Shown here: one piece after another, positions 1 to 10,262 of the stretch
Layout: every line of letters begins with the position of its first letter
Numbering within the stretch: the stretch's first letter is position 1
DNA from: Bacillota bacterium
GTDB taxonomy: Bacteria > Bacillota > Desulfitobacteriia > Desulfitobacteriales > JAJXUE01
NCBI GenBank assembly: GCA_021783135.1
Contig: JAJXUE010000003.1
Location: 62,001 to 126,000 of the forward strand
Length of the DNA: 64,000 nt
Direction: 5' to 3'
Program-made: the position numbers and the translations under genes
Notes under the pieces: generated by a model
Databases searched by the model: none
Told to the model about the DNA's origin: nothing
What the model saw: only the letters and a program-made list of their open reading frames with translations

Positions 1-1032
1 ATTAAGGATAAAACAGCTTTAATCACGCCGGATGTGGTGGATGCATTTTTTGCGATATTACCTGAAATTTATCCATTCCAAAAGCCTTTTATCACCCTTT
101 TTGGTGGTGAACCATTGGTCTATTCGCCCAAACAAAGTGAGATAATTGCCTATATAGTGGACAAAGCAGCCGAACTTGATTATGAAATTGCCGCTGTAAC
201 CAACGGCTACGACTTAGTGCAATACTTAGATGTATTAACTAAAGCCAAAGTCAGGGAAATTCAGGTCACAATTGACGGTCCGCAAAATCTACATGATGCC
301 AGGCGTCACACCAAAAATGGTAAAGGAACCTTTGACCAGATCATGCAAGGCTTGACCGAGGCCATTAGCTTGGGTATCCCCATAAACTTACGCGCCGTTG
401 TCGATAAAACCAATTTTGCAGGGCTGGTCGACCTGGCAAATGAATTAGAGCAACGCGGGTGGTTGGATTTACCGCCGGAAAAATTCAAGACCCAAATTGG
501 TCGTAATTACGAGCTTTTTGAATGCTACGCTACACCAAAGCACCTGCTCGACCAAGTGGAACACTGGGCCAAGGTGGTTGAACTTAGCGAGCAGTATCCA
601 GTACTGAAGAAGTTTCATCAACCGGAATTTAAAGGTATTAAGCATCTGGTACAAACAGGGGAGCTTTATCTGCCAACGTTTGACACCTGTCCGGCGTGCA
701 AAACAGAGTGGGTTTTTGACCTTTATGGCCAAATTTATGGTTGTACAGCAAATACAGGCCGAGAAGAGTATAGCCTTGGCACTTTTTATCCGCAACTCCA
801 GTTAAACAGCTCGGAAATAGGGGAATGGCAGAAACGCAACGTCCTAAATATTCCTGAATGCCGCGACTGTGACGTTAGTCTAATTTGCGGTGGAGGCTGT
901 GGTGTTGTCGCTAAGGAGAAAAATGGCAGTGTATTATCACCTGATTGCCGCCCCATTAAAGGAATTCTGGAGCAGGGCTTAAAATATTTCCAATCCGATA
1001 TCTTGGCCATGCAGGAAACATCATCGTCATAG
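1..1032 (+). CDS. Radical SAM/SPASM domain protein, 5'-truncated by window edge
   Basis: Frame is open from base 1. Translation has radical-SAM-like TLFGGEPLVY, VTNGYD and QVTIDGP segments and a C-terminal SPASM-like Cys cluster (CPAC, C, CRDC, CGGGC, C). Confidence 0.8.
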   Translation: MKDKTALITPDVVDAFFAILPEIYPFQKPFITLFGGEPLVYSPKQSEIIAYIVDKAAELDYEIAAVTNGYDLVQYLDVLTKAKVREIQVTIDGPQNLHDARRHTKNGKGTFDQIMQGLTEAISLGIPINLRAVVDKTNFAGLVDLANELEQRGWLDLPPEKFKTQIGRNYELFECYATPKHLLDQVEHWAKVVELSEQYPVLKKFHQPEFKGIKHLVQTGELYLPTFDTCPACKTEWVFDLYGQIYGCTANTGREEYSLGTFYPQLQLNSSEIGEWQKRNVLNIPECRDCDVSLICGGGCGVVAKEKNGSVLSPDCRPIKGILEQGLKYFQSDILAMQETSSS

Positions 1033-1045
1033 GGGAGGGAGCAAC

Positions 1046-1255
1046 ATGTCGGCATTCGTTCTCGACAAATTGTGTAAAGGTTGTCAAAGATGTGTTCGAG
1101 CCTGCCCTGAGGGTGCTATCAGCATGGCCTTAAGTTTGGCGGTGGTCGAGGCAAGCAAGTGTACGGAGTGTGAAACCTGTATGGAAGCCTGTATGCATGG
1201 GGCGATAACTCTGGTGCAAGATGTCAAGGAAGACCTTAAGGCAATCCAAGGATAA
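1046..1255 (+). CDS. 2[4Fe-4S] ferredoxin-like protein
   Basis: Two Cx2Cx2Cx3CP-like motifs (CKGCQRCVRACPEG, CTECETCMEACMHG); RBS ggggaggga upstream. Confidence 0.85.
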   Translation: MSAFVLDKLCKGCQRCVRACPEGAISMALSLAVVEASKCTECETCMEACMHGAITLVQDVKEDLKAIQG

Positions 1256-1282
1256 ACTGTTAATTATAAGGAGGTAGTTAAA

Positions 1283-1477
1283 TTGAGTGCACAAGCTAGT
1301 GAAGAACTCCATAGTCTACAAGAAGAGTTGGAAGACCTAATTGCGGAGCGCCAGTTTCAATTGGGACAGACAGGGGTGCATATTTCTGCGAAAAAAGTAA
1401 TTGCCTTACGTGAATATTATGACAAGGAAATCGGCGCTCTGGAACAGAAAATTAAAGCTCTGGAAGGAAACGCTTAG
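1283..1477 (+). CDS. Small coiled-coil hypothetical protein (64 aa)
   Basis: RBS aaggaggt then TTG; heptad-like charged sequence; followed by a hairpin terminator. Confidence 0.6.
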   Translation: MSAQASEELHSLQEELEDLIAERQFQLGQTGVHISAKKVIALREYYDKEIGALEQKIKALEGNA

Positions 1478-1523
1478 CTCTTGGTCTTATAAGGCGCGCT
1501 ACGGGTCAAGGCCCATAATATAA

Positions 1524-1559
1524 GCCGGCATGGATTTATCATCCTGTCGGCCTTTTTTA
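1524..1559 (+). terminator. Rho-independent terminator
   Basis: gccggca-tggat / atcc-tgtcggc stem followed by ttttttat. Confidence 0.7.
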
Positions 1560-1673
1560 TACTTTCTAATAGTACGTGGAAATGCGCGAGCAGAGGAAAC
1601 CGATTCGCGCTTTTCTTGTAGCCTGAGCGTAGAATTTACTCCAAATGGGTAAGACTATACGCGAAGGAGGGTT

Positions 1674-3107
1674 ATGCCATTGAAGCAACGATTAAGAGTT
1701 GAGAAAAGTTTTACAGAAAAAGAGGTTGGACAGGTTATTACCCAACGTAAGCAAGCAGTTAAGTCTGAAATGTCCGCCGGAAGTTTGATCTGGGTAGGTT
1801 TAGGGGGCATCATCGGGGCAGGGTTTTTTCTGGCATCGGGATTGGCAATTAAGCAAGCAGGACCCGGCGTAATCTTTGCCTATCTATTAGGCGGACTCTT
1901 GCTAGCCCAAGTTGCGGGTGCGCTGACAACGCTATCCGTGGATCACCCGGTGCGTGGCTCATTCCGGGTCTATGCTGAAGAGTTTATTGGGCCATACATG
2001 GGATTTGTCGTTGGTTGGGCCTTTTGGATATCTTCTATTCTTGGGATTGGCTCCGAAACTGTAGCTATGGCAATTTTCACGGAATTTTGGTTTCCCGGCT
2101 TACCGCTTTGGTTGATTTCACTTATTTACTTGGCATTAGTAATTGGTCTCAATGCCTTTGGTGTTAAAAATTTTGGCCGTATTGAATCCCTCATGTCAAT
2201 GGTCAAGGTAGGAGCGTTATTTGCCTTTATCTGCATTAGCGTATTAGCTGTTTTTCACTTACTACCCTCCACTGGCAACGTTGGCTTTAAAACGTTGCTG
2301 GGGAATGGCGGGCTGCTGCCTATGGGTATTAGCGGCATGCTGCGATCCATGTTAATCGTAATTTTTGCTTATGCCGGTATTTCTATTGTGGCTATGGCTG
2401 CTTCAGAAGTTACCCAGCCCCGCATAACGATTCCAGGCGTCACTTTGAAGGTAGTGATTATTCTGCTTGTTATATATACACTTTCTATGTTCCTAATCAC
2501 CTCACTCACCCCTTGGCAAGGTATTTCCGCCAAAGAGTCTCCCTTTGTTGCAGCACTGGCGGTTGTAGGGGTTCCCTGGGCCTCAAGCTTAATGAATGCG
2601 ATTATTTTAGTGGCCGCCTTTTCTGTAATGACCGGCGCCTTTTTTGCTGCTATGACCATGCTCATTTCTATGGGAGATGACGGCCAAGCACCACGTATTT
2701 TGGGTAAGCCAAGCAAAAACGGGGTATTTTATCCCAGCCTCATAGCCAGTGCACTAGGAGTGCTGTTGACTGTAGTTGTTGCCTATTTGTTGCCGTCTAA
2801 AGTCTATAACTATTTAACCTCGGCCTCTGCCTATTTTTCGTTTCTTAACTGGCTTGTCATTCTTACCTGTTACCTATTACTGCGTAAGGCCAAACGCGGA
2901 CACGAATTTACTTCTCCTTTGAGCTTTGGCAGACCCTGGACAACCTGGCTAACTTTAGCTGTGATATTGGTACTGTTTGATTTTTCCCTAACTGTTTTGG
3001 ATCAACGGATGGGCTTTTACTCCTTTGTAGGGTTCGTACTCTTGATCAATCTAGGCTATGCTTACTATCGCACCAAAAACAAAGGCAGGTCGGGCGACAC
3101 CAATTAA
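1674..3107 (+). CDS. APC-family amino acid permease
   Basis: 477 aa, multiple TM helices; GLGGIIGAGFFLASG motif typical of APC transporters. Confidence 0.85.
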   Translation: MPLKQRLRVEKSFTEKEVGQVITQRKQAVKSEMSAGSLIWVGLGGIIGAGFFLASGLAIKQAGPGVIFAYLLGGLLLAQVAGALTTLSVDHPVRGSFRVYAEEFIGPYMGFVVGWAFWISSILGIGSETVAMAIFTEFWFPGLPLWLISLIYLALVIGLNAFGVKNFGRIESLMSMVKVGALFAFICISVLAVFHLLPSTGNVGFKTLLGNGGLLPMGISGMLRSMLIVIFAYAGISIVAMAASEVTQPRITIPGVTLKVVIILLVIYTLSMFLITSLTPWQGISAKESPFVAALAVVGVPWASSLMNAIILVAAFSVMTGAFFAAMTMLISMGDDGQAPRILGKPSKNGVFYPSLIASALGVLLTVVVAYLLPSKVYNYLTSASAYFSFLNWLVILTCYLLLRKAKRGHEFTSPLSFGRPWTTWLTLAVILVLFDFSLTVLDQRMGFYSFVGFVLLINLGYAYYRTKNKGRSGDTN

Positions 3108-3213
3108 GTCGGCAAAATGAGGTCGCACGTGGCCGGTTAAGTCTGCTCTTTTTTTAGCACTTTTCGCAAGCTGCTGCGTATAATTACTATATAGCTTGGG
3201 GGGAGGTGCTAGA

Positions 3214-4185
3214 TTGGAAATAAAAGTCCGCTTTAATCGCCCCAAGACAACAGACCCAGCGCCTGCCTTTAACATGGTCGCAGACAGCAAAAATCCGCCC
3301 CACAGGGGTTTTTCTGTGTTTAAAGCAACCGAAAATAATTTACAGCTGGCCACCTTGGATCAGACAGATAAAGTTAGGGAAGTACTGCTGGAACTTGATG
3401 CTTTGATTGGGTTACGCATGGTAAAAAAACTAATCAAGGAAATCCAGGCCTATGTGGAAATCCAAAAACGGCGTTGTAAGGAAAAATTAGTGGCAGAGCC
3501 ACTCGTGTTACACATGGTATTCCGGGGGAATCCCGGTACCGGCAAGACTACGGTCGCTAGAATAGTGGGTAAATTATTAAAGGAGATGGGTTTCTTACAG
3601 AAGGGCCACATAACTGAAGTGGAGAGAGCCGATTTGGTGGGAGAATATATAGGACATACTGCACAAAAAACGCGCGAGCAAGCCAAGCGTGCTTTAGGTG
3701 GCGTACTGTTTATAGATGAAGCCTACTCACTGGCCAGGGGTGGTGAAAAGGATTTTGGCAAAGAGGCTATCGATGTCCTGGTCAAGTGTATGGAGGATCA
3801 TAAGGATAATCTGATTTTAGTATTGGCCGGTTACAAAGACGAAATGGATTGGTTTTTACAGACTAACCCCGGTCTAAGGTCACGTTTTCCAATCCATATT
3901 GACTTTCCCGATTACTCAATTGAAGAGTTAATGCAAATAGCAGATTTGATGCTGACAAAACGTCAGTATAAGTTAACATTGGATGCAAGACTGGAACTTA
4001 GAAGACTGCTGACAGATCAAATTATGCACGGTCACCAACATAGCGGCAATGCTAGGTTAGTGCGTAACATGATTGAACGTGCCATTCGGCGACAGGCTGT
4101 TCGTTTATTTAGGCAAGTCGAATTTTCTCGGGAAGAGCTGCTGACCATTTTGCCAATTGATTTCATCGATTCAGACAACGTATAA
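3214..4185 (+). CDS. AAA+ ATPase, SpoVK/CbbX-like
   Basis: Walker A GNPGTGKTT, Walker B VLFIDEAYSL. The TTG at 3214 is placed correctly behind RBS gggggaggtg (track start 3196 overlaps the RBS). Confidence 0.85.
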   Translation: MEIKVRFNRPKTTDPAPAFNMVADSKNPPHRGFSVFKATENNLQLATLDQTDKVREVLLELDALIGLRMVKKLIKEIQAYVEIQKRRCKEKLVAEPLVLHMVFRGNPGTGKTTVARIVGKLLKEMGFLQKGHITEVERADLVGEYIGHTAQKTREQAKRALGGVLFIDEAYSLARGGEKDFGKEAIDVLVKCMEDHKDNLILVLAGYKDEMDWFLQTNPGLRSRFPIHIDFPDYSIEELMQIADLMLTKRQYKLTLDARLELRRLLTDQIMHGHQHSGNARLVRNMIERAIRRQAVRLFRQVEFSREELLTILPIDFIDSDNV

Positions 4186-4247
4186 AGAAGCAGGCAAAAA
4201 GGCAAAAATACTAATGGAAATATAGATAAACATGGCAAGAGGTAATT

Positions 4248-4577
4248 ATGTATTATTCCATACGTCCCGCCGGATTAAGAAGCAGATCTCAGCAAATCCA
4301 ATATTACATGATGTTAGTTGCCGCAAGTTTAAAATTAATTTCTACTTTAGCTTTGCTCTTTATGAGCGTAATTGCAGTTCTTACAGCCAATTATGGCGCT
4401 TTAGCGTTTTTGTTTATCTTGTTTTTGTTGAGCGGCATAATTTTCAACCTCTTTCGTCTGCGGGCATGGCTCCCGGGTTGGAGGCAGCGCAAGTGGTTTG
4501 CTCGGGCTGTTTATCTTTCTATCTATGTGTTTATTGCCTTAGCGGTTTTATTGGTAGTAAACCCTTTGCCCCAGTAG
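4248..4577 (+). CDS. Small membrane protein (109 aa), unknown
   Basis: Three hydrophobic segments; RBS agaggtaatt just upstream. Confidence 0.55.
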   Translation: MYYSIRPAGLRSRSQQIQYYMMLVAASLKLISTLALLFMSVIAVLTANYGALAFLFILFLLSGIIFNLFRLRAWLPGWRQRKWFARAVYLSIYVFIALAVLLVVNPLPQ

Positions 4578-4656
4578 CAAAGTGAATTCATTACTGCTAT
4601 AATTAAAATATACTCCAACCCTCCGGTTGGAGTGTTTAAATTTTAGGAGGACTTGC

Positions 4657-6471
4657 TTGAAACGTGAAGTACAAGGAAATTTAACCGGTATTAAACAGCA
4701 TACCTTGCAGGAACTACAAAATTTATATACCTACTCAATCGAAAGAAATGTCTTGCTTTCCAGTGAATTATTGCAAGAGCTTGTGCATTTATCGTCGCAA
4801 ATTGCACGTGAAATTGCCATTTATATTAATCGGCGGGGTCAGGTGGTACAAGTCGCTGTGGGTGATAGTTCTACAGTGTCAATGCCGGAAGTGAAAGGAC
4901 GCTTAGCTGAAGACAGTTTAAGCGGTATTCGTTGTGTCCACACTCACCCGACAGGAGATGCCCAACTGAGTCTGCTCGATTTAACTTCCTTAGTGAATTT
5001 GAGACTTGACTGTATGGTAGCCATTGGTATGCATGACACTCAAGTAAATGGCTTGCAAGTTGCTTATTTGCAGCCTGTAAAGGGTAAATTAGCCCAAAAC
5101 ACGGTAATTTTCGATCTCACCCCGGACGAACTTGAGCACCACCCTGTTAATACGTTAGTTGAAACTCTGGACAAACAGATTGTGCAAGACGGATTTTTAG
5201 TTGCCGCTACTGCGGAAAGAGCAATATTAGTTGGCGTTGACTCCGGTAACAGCGGCTGGAGCGCCCAGGATTCCCTGTTGGAGTTGGCAGAGCTCGGGGC
5301 GAGCGCAGGGGCGACTGTGGTGGCACAAGTTGTGCAAAAAAGGCAAAAACCTGACACCGCAACTTATGTGGGCTTTGGTAAGGCCAATGATTTGGCATCG
5401 CTCGTTCAGGAATTAGATGCTAATTGTATAATTTTTGATGATGAGCTTACACCGGCGCAAAACCGTAATTTAGAACAATTAATCAACTGCAAAATTTTAG
5501 ACCGAACTAGTTTAATCCTTGATATTTTTGCCTTACGGGCCAATACGCGTGAGGGCAAGATTCAGGTTGAACTAGCGCAATTGAAATATGCTTTACCGCG
5601 TTTAACGGGCATTGGTACAGCTCTTTCCCGCCTCGGGGGTGGTATAGGTACACGAGGACCTGGAGAGACAAAATTGGAAACGGATAGACGACGGATTAGA
5701 CGACGCATCAGTGAGCTGGAAGATGAGTTGCAAAAAGTAAAGCAGCAGCGCGCGTTGCAACGGGTTACACGGCAAACGGGACACGCACCTGTCCTTGCAT
5801 TGGTAGGGTATACGAATGCAGGCAAGAGCAGTCTACTAAACGCACTTACCGCCGCTTCCGTGCCGGCAGAGAACAAGTTATTTGCAACCCTCGATCCTGT
5901 TACCAGGAAGTTCCTCTTGCCCGGTAAAGGCGAGGTGCTTCTCACCGACACAGTGGGATTCATCCGCAAGCTACCCCATCACTTAATCGCTGCTTTCCGC
6001 GCTACACTGGAAGAGGTAGTGCAGGCGGACTTATTAGTACATGTGGTTGATGCATCTAATCCCGGCTTTAATGAGCAAATTAAAGCGGTTGATGCCGTTT
6101 TGAATGAATTGGGGGCGCTAGGTAAGCTTACGGTCATGGCCTTTAATAAAATAGATAAGCTCGAAGCAGAAGGCTGCGCCCAAGCTTTGTGGCCTACATA
6201 TCCTAATGCCGTTGGTATATCTGTGCTTACCGGACAGGGGCTTGGCGACCTTACGACGATGTTAGGTGAGTTGTTACCCAAACCGGCTTGTGTGTCAGCA
6301 ATTATCCCCTTTGAACGTGGGGATTTAATATCGCTTATACATCAAGAGGGTGAACTCAAGCATATTCAGTATTGGCCTGACGGAGTTGAGATAAAAGCAC
6401 ACTTAAGTCCTAGGTTGGCGGCTTTAGTTGAACCCTACGCGATAAATAAGAAATTAGGAGAACAAACGTGA
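4657..6471 (+). CDS. hflX: GTPase HflX, with long N-terminal extension
   Basis: [47 protein letters not shown] at 4657 behind RBS taggagg. Confidence 0.92.
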   Translation: MKREVQGNLTGIKQHTLQELQNLYTYSIERNVLLSSELLQELVHLSSQIAREIAIYINRRGQVVQVAVGDSSTVSMPEVKGRLAEDSLSGIRCVHTHPTGDAQLSLLDLTSLVNLRLDCMVAIGMHDTQVNGLQVAYLQPVKGKLAQNTVIFDLTPDELEHHPVNTLVETLDKQIVQDGFLVAATAERAILVGVDSGNSGWSAQDSLLELAELGASAGATVVAQVVQKRQKPDTATYVGFGKANDLASLVQELDANCIIFDDELTPAQNRNLEQLINCKILDRTSLILDIFALRANTREGKIQVELAQLKYALPRLTGIGTALSRLGGGIGTRGPGETKLETDRRRIRRRISELEDELQKVKQQRALQRVTRQTGHAPVLALVGYTNAGKSSLLNALTAASVPAENKLFATLDPVTRKFLLPGKGEVLLTDTVGFIRKLPHHLIAAFRATLEEVVQADLLVHVVDASNPGFNEQIKAVDAVLNELGALGKLTVMAFNKIDKLEAEGCAQALWPTYPNAVGISVLTGQGLGDLTTMLGELLPKPACVSAIIPFERGDLISLIHQEGELKHIQYWPDGVEIKAHLSPRLAALVEPYAINKKLGEQT

Positions 6472-7739
6472 ACACATATCCACTTCAGCTAGATCATGCA
6501 TTACTCGCGATGGCAGAACGGACCGAAGCCAAGCTTAACCCTATGCGTGACCAACTTGCAGCAACAACTATGGCTAACCATCTTAAAATCCTGCAAGCCT
6601 TTCAAGCGGAGCGTATCCATGATTTTCATTTCACTGCAACTACTGGTTATGGACTCGGAGATGAGGGAAGAGACGCTTTGGATCGGGTATTTGCGCGAGT
6701 GTTCAAATGTGAGGCTGCACTTGTTCGCAGCCAAATCGTTTCTGGCACCCATGCTATTGCCTTATGTATGTTTGGTATCCTACGTCCGGGCGATGAATTG
6801 CTTGCCGTGACCGGAACCCCTTATGATACTTTAGAAGAATTAATAGGTCTACGCGGCAATGCCTCAGGTTCGCTGCGTGAATTAGGTGTAACCTACCGAC
6901 AAGTTGATTTGGGCGAGGACGGAAGACCTAACCTCGCGGCGATAGCCCAAGCTATAACTTCAGCGACAAAAATGGTGACTATCCAACGTTCTAGGGGTTA
7001 CGCTTGGCGCCAATCATTAGACATTGCCTCTATCCAAGCTATTGTCGCAGCGGTCAAACAGGTTAATCCAGAAGTTATCTGTTTTGTGGATAATTGTTAT
7101 GGTGAGCTGGTTGAACAGCAAGAGCCCACCGAGGTTGGCGCAGATTTGGTAGCAGGTTCTCTAATTAAGAATTTAGGCGGTGGGCTTGCTCCTACTGGCG
7201 GTTATGTAGCCGGTCGCCGCGAATTAGTTAGTATGGCAGCCAATCGACTTACGGCCCCTGGCATCGGTGCTGCGGTGGGTGCTTCGTTAGGACTTAACCG
7301 GATTATACTTCAGGGTTTATATCTTGCCCCGGCAGTTGTCAGAGAAGCGTTAAACGGTGCAGTGTTCACTGCAGGTTTATTTGCGGAACTGGGCTTTGCG
7401 GTAAGCCCCAACTATGATGAATATAGGACTGACTTGATTCAGGCTATCAAACTTTCTTCTCCCGCAGCCTTAATAGCATTTTGCCAAGGGTTGCAAAAAG
7501 CTTCGCCGATTGACTCGCATGTCCTGCCTGAACCCTCAGGTATGCCAGGCTATGGTGATCAGGTAATTATGGCAGGCGGCACCTTTATCCAAGGTGCTAC
7601 CAGCGAACTTTCCGCCGATGGACCACTACGTGAGCCTTATGCTGTGTATATGCAGGGCGGGCTGTCCTACCAATATATAAAAATAGGTGCATTGTTTGCT
7701 GCCCAAAACTTAATTAATTCCAACTTACTGACAGTTTAA
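6468..7739 (+). CDS. Methionine gamma-lyase / aluminium-resistance family protein (YnbB-like, PLP-dependent)
   Basis: [57 protein letters not shown] (PLP lysine region); hflX-ynbB adjacency is common in Firmicutes. Confidence 0.88.
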   Translation: MNTYPLQLDHALLAMAERTEAKLNPMRDQLAATTMANHLKILQAFQAERIHDFHFTATTGYGLGDEGRDALDRVFARVFKCEAALVRSQIVSGTHAIALCMFGILRPGDELLAVTGTPYDTLEELIGLRGNASGSLRELGVTYRQVDLGEDGRPNLAAIAQAITSATKMVTIQRSRGYAWRQSLDIASIQAIVAAVKQVNPEVICFVDNCYGELVEQQEPTEVGADLVAGSLIKNLGGGLAPTGGYVAGRRELVSMAANRLTAPGIGAAVGASLGLNRIILQGLYLAPAVVREALNGAVFTAGLFAELGFAVSPNYDEYRTDLIQAIKLSSPAALIAFCQGLQKASPIDSHVLPEPSGMPGYGDQVIMAGGTFIQGATSELSADGPLREPYAVYMQGGLSYQYIKIGALFAAQNLINSNLLTV

Positions 7740-7856
7740 ATCCTCTCAGTATAAAAAAATTGTCAGGTTTGCCGTAAATACTTTACCTGAACTGGATTAT
7801 AGTTTATGCTTATAATTGTTGACTTAGTCAACCCTATTAAGGAGGCAGATATCGTT

Positions 7857-8390
7857 TTGGAACAAGAACACAGCATGGGACGATCGATACTTGAAGTAGT
7901 GGAAATAGTAGTTATTGCGCTCGTGCTTTCCTGGGTATTGCGCACGTTTGTTATTGAGGCCAGAGTGATCCCTACCGGATCGATGCTTCCCACTATTCAA
8001 CTGCAAGACAGAGTGGTCGTGGATAAACTATTTTTCAAATGGACCGGGATTCATCGCGACGACATTATCGTATTTCGTCCGCCCCCGCAAGCTAATTCGA
8101 CTGAAGACTTTATTAAGCGGGTTATTGGCTTGCCGGGTGAAAAGTTGCAAATCAGGGATGGCAAAGTATTTATCAATGATAAGCCACTTTATGAACCTTT
8201 CGTGCTCGAGCCACCTAATTATCAATACGGTCCAGTGCTAATTCCTGCCAACGATTATTTCGTAATGGGAGACAATAGGAATAACAGCGCTGATAGTCAT
8301 GAATGGGGATTTCTGCCGTATGCAAATATAACTGGACGAGCCTTGTTTAGGTACTGGCCTTTAAATAGGTTTGGCCCGCTCGCCCGGTAA
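7857..8390 (+). CDS. lepB: Signal peptidase I
   Basis: IPTGSMLPTI catalytic Ser, DFIKRVIGLPGE, YFVMGDNRNNSADSHEWG. TTG at 7857 behind RBS aaggaggc. Confidence 0.92.
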   Translation: MEQEHSMGRSILEVVEIVVIALVLSWVLRTFVIEARVIPTGSMLPTIQLQDRVVVDKLFFKWTGIHRDDIIVFRPPPQANSTEDFIKRVIGLPGEKLQIRDGKVFINDKPLYEPFVLEPPNYQYGPVLIPANDYFVMGDNRNNSADSHEWGFLPYANITGRALFRYWPLNRFGPLAR

Positions 8391-8437
8391 GAACGGAAAA
8401 AGGGAGATTCCATGTGGAATCTCCCTTTTTCTGTTCT
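8391..8437. terminator. Bidirectional terminator between convergent genes
   Basis: gaacggaaaaagggagattcc-atgt-ggaatctccctttttctgttc, 21-bp arms with one mismatch. Confidence 0.85.
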
Positions 8438-8451
8438 GGAGTTAGTTTTAA

Positions 8452-8736
8452 CTATAATTGAGCTTTAATTTGATTAAAGTGCGTCTTGACCGCTTGAACT
8501 TGTTGATCTTGTGCTTTAGCAGTGTTGTACCACCCGCGTTGATTCATGGCATTAAAAATGTCTTCATGAATTCGCTGCTCGTCTTGTTGGATACTCATAA
8601 GAGTCTGCCGTAAGTTTTGGCAATCAGTTTCAGTCACGAAAGTATTATACGCTGATGTCGTGTGCTTTTCTGTAGATAGGAGATCGTTAATTAATTCCTG
8701 TTCGGTCATTTTTGTTTGGTGTTGATGTTGTTGCAT
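8452..8736 (-). CDS. CotF-like spore coat protein
   Basis: Short helical protein (MTEQELINDLLSTEKHTTSAYNTFVTET...) typical of CotF family. Confidence 0.7.
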   Translation of the reverse strand: MQQHQHQTKMTEQELINDLLSTEKHTTSAYNTFVTETDCQNLRQTLMSIQQDEQRIHEDIFNAMNQRGWYNTAKAQDQQVQAVKTHFNQIKAQL

Positions 8737-8756
8737 GTTTAAGCCTCCTCGTGTAA

Positions 8757-8978
8757 TTACTGATGTGAATTCAGGTAGTCTAGCAGGGTTGTAAAGTGAC
8801 TATGATGCTTCTCGGCAATAGAACTGCACAATTGTCCTAATTGCGGGTCGGTGCATAACTGGGAAGCTTGCTCATACTTGTGCACTAAGAGCGCCTCATG
8901 GGTCAGCTCATCTTCCAAGATGGTAAGATTTTTACTACTGATTTTTTTGGCATCTGTTTGGTTCGTCATCGTGCTCAT
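8757..8978 (-). CDS. Small ferritin-like/coat-associated protein
   Basis: MSTMTNQTDAKKISSKNLTILEDELTHEALLVHKYEQAS...; ATG at 8978 behind gaggaggtaac. Confidence 0.5.
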   Translation of the reverse strand: MSTMTNQTDAKKISSKNLTILEDELTHEALLVHKYEQASQLCTDPQLGQLCSSIAEKHHSHFTTLLDYLNSHQ

Positions 8979-9086
8979 TAATGTTACCTCCTCAAGCCTG
9001 TTTTTGGGCCTTCTCAAAGCTTAGTTTTGGCAAAATTCAACTTAATTATGGCAAGAAATATTTTCTTTTTTGCGAGGAGAAGACAT

Positions 9087-9572
9087 ATGCGAGACTTGCA
9101 ATTTATCAGTCATATCGAAGAACATAACGGAATCAATGAAGCAATTTGGTTGCTTGAACAAAGGGTTGCTGAGGGAGCCGGGGATAAAGCAACTTATCTA
9201 AGATTACTTTTTCTCTATTGGTACATGCAAAGTGAGCCGGACTACTTAACCAATAATCTCCATGAACGTAATTGGTCGGAATACTTTCTGGCTTTTATAG
9301 CAGAGTGTTCGAGTCTGCACGATGATGTTGATTACAATTGGTTAGTTGGCTATCTATTATGCATGGGGAATTTTGCGGCCAATCAGCAAGTCAGAGGCGA
9401 AGCGATGTTGAGCAAAGCGTGGAAGCTGGCACCAGATGATTTTTTGGTGCACAAAGCATTAGCACTCACCGGGTTCACCGCGGCGAACGTAGTGCCGAAT
9501 GCAGGGGATTGGGATTTGCGCCTAGCTGATTGGGGCATGTTGGGGGATTATGTGCGGCAAGTTTTTACTTGA
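9087..9572 (+). CDS. Hypothetical TPR-like protein (162 aa)
   Basis: ATG behind gcgaggagaag; helical, repeat-like sequence. Confidence 0.6.
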   Translation: MRDLQFISHIEEHNGINEAIWLLEQRVAEGAGDKATYLRLLFLYWYMQSEPDYLTNNLHERNWSEYFLAFIAECSSLHDDVDYNWLVGYLLCMGNFAANQQVRGEAMLSKAWKLAPDDFLVHKALALTGFTAANVVPNAGDWDLRLADWGMLGDYVRQVFT

Positions 9573-9581
9573 TGCAGCAAA

Positions 9582-9621
9582 AAACTCCAGCTAAGCAAAA
9601 TAATCACTCAACTGGAGTTTC
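9582..9621. terminator. Hairpin terminator between convergent genes
   Basis: aaactccag ... ctggagttt. Confidence 0.6.
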
Positions 9622-9625
9622 TAAT

Positions 9626-10072
9626 TTAAGCCTCAGGCAAACTTAAATCTTTTTCTTGGATATAGTCCATTAGAAGCTTAGCTGTGCCTCCGGTCAATTT
9701 TAGACATCGCCTCAAGTGTTCAGGTGAATCGAACTCATGTTGATTCAAAACGCGGCAACACGTAGCACCATTTTCTTGTTTGAATCGGTCATGGAATTCT
9801 TTGGCCAAAGCATAAATCGGTTCCCGATCTTGTTCAGAACCTGTCCTGCCTTCAAACATACCCAATACCATGACCGAACCGGTCAAAGCGCCACACATGC
9901 ATCCGGCATGCCCTAAGCCCCCGCCAAAGCCGGAAGCCATCTTGACCACTGTCGGACTAAACGGCTTATCCAGCAGTGAGTTAAATGCCTCGAGCACAGA
10001 TTCGGCACAGTTAAAGCCTGACTTGAAATTATTGCCTGCTCTATTCCGCGCCTCGAGCGATAAATCCTCCAT
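9626..10072 (-). CDS. C-GCAxxG-C-C family protein
   Basis: FNCAESVL, GGGLGHAGCMCGALTGSVMVLG, CCRVL; ATG at 10072 behind ggaggggta. Confidence 0.85.
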   Translation of the reverse strand: MEDLSLEARNRAGNNFKSGFNCAESVLEAFNSLLDKPFSPTVVKMASGFGGGLGHAGCMCGALTGSVMVLGMFEGRTGSEQDREPIYALAKEFHDRFKQENGATCCRVLNQHEFDSPEHLRRCLKLTGGTAKLLMDYIQEKDLSLPEA

Positions 10073-10262
10073 GGTTACCCCTCCTCTAGCATATTCTGGG
10101 ATTGCATACAACTATTATACATTGGTGTAAGTTTTCTGACTATGGCTAAATAGCAAGGTGGAATGAGAAAAGTCGATAAAATGAATATCCATAAGGACAT
10201 AGAAATAAAAAATAGAGTATAGTATTCATGTGGTCTATATTTAGTGGTAGAGGAGAAGAATT

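Noticed and set aside
1283-1477. 64-aa ORF as Spo0E-like phosphatase or RiPP precursor
   Set aside because: No SQELD-type Spo0E motif and no Cys/Gly-rich core or leader signature.
4232-4585. 117-aa plus-strand ORF overlapping 4248-4577
   Set aside because: Competing frame; the 109-aa frame has clear TM segments and a better start context.
6496-6810. 104-aa plus-strand ORF inside the YnbB-like gene
   Set aside because: Out-of-frame overlap with a well-supported CDS, no independent signal.
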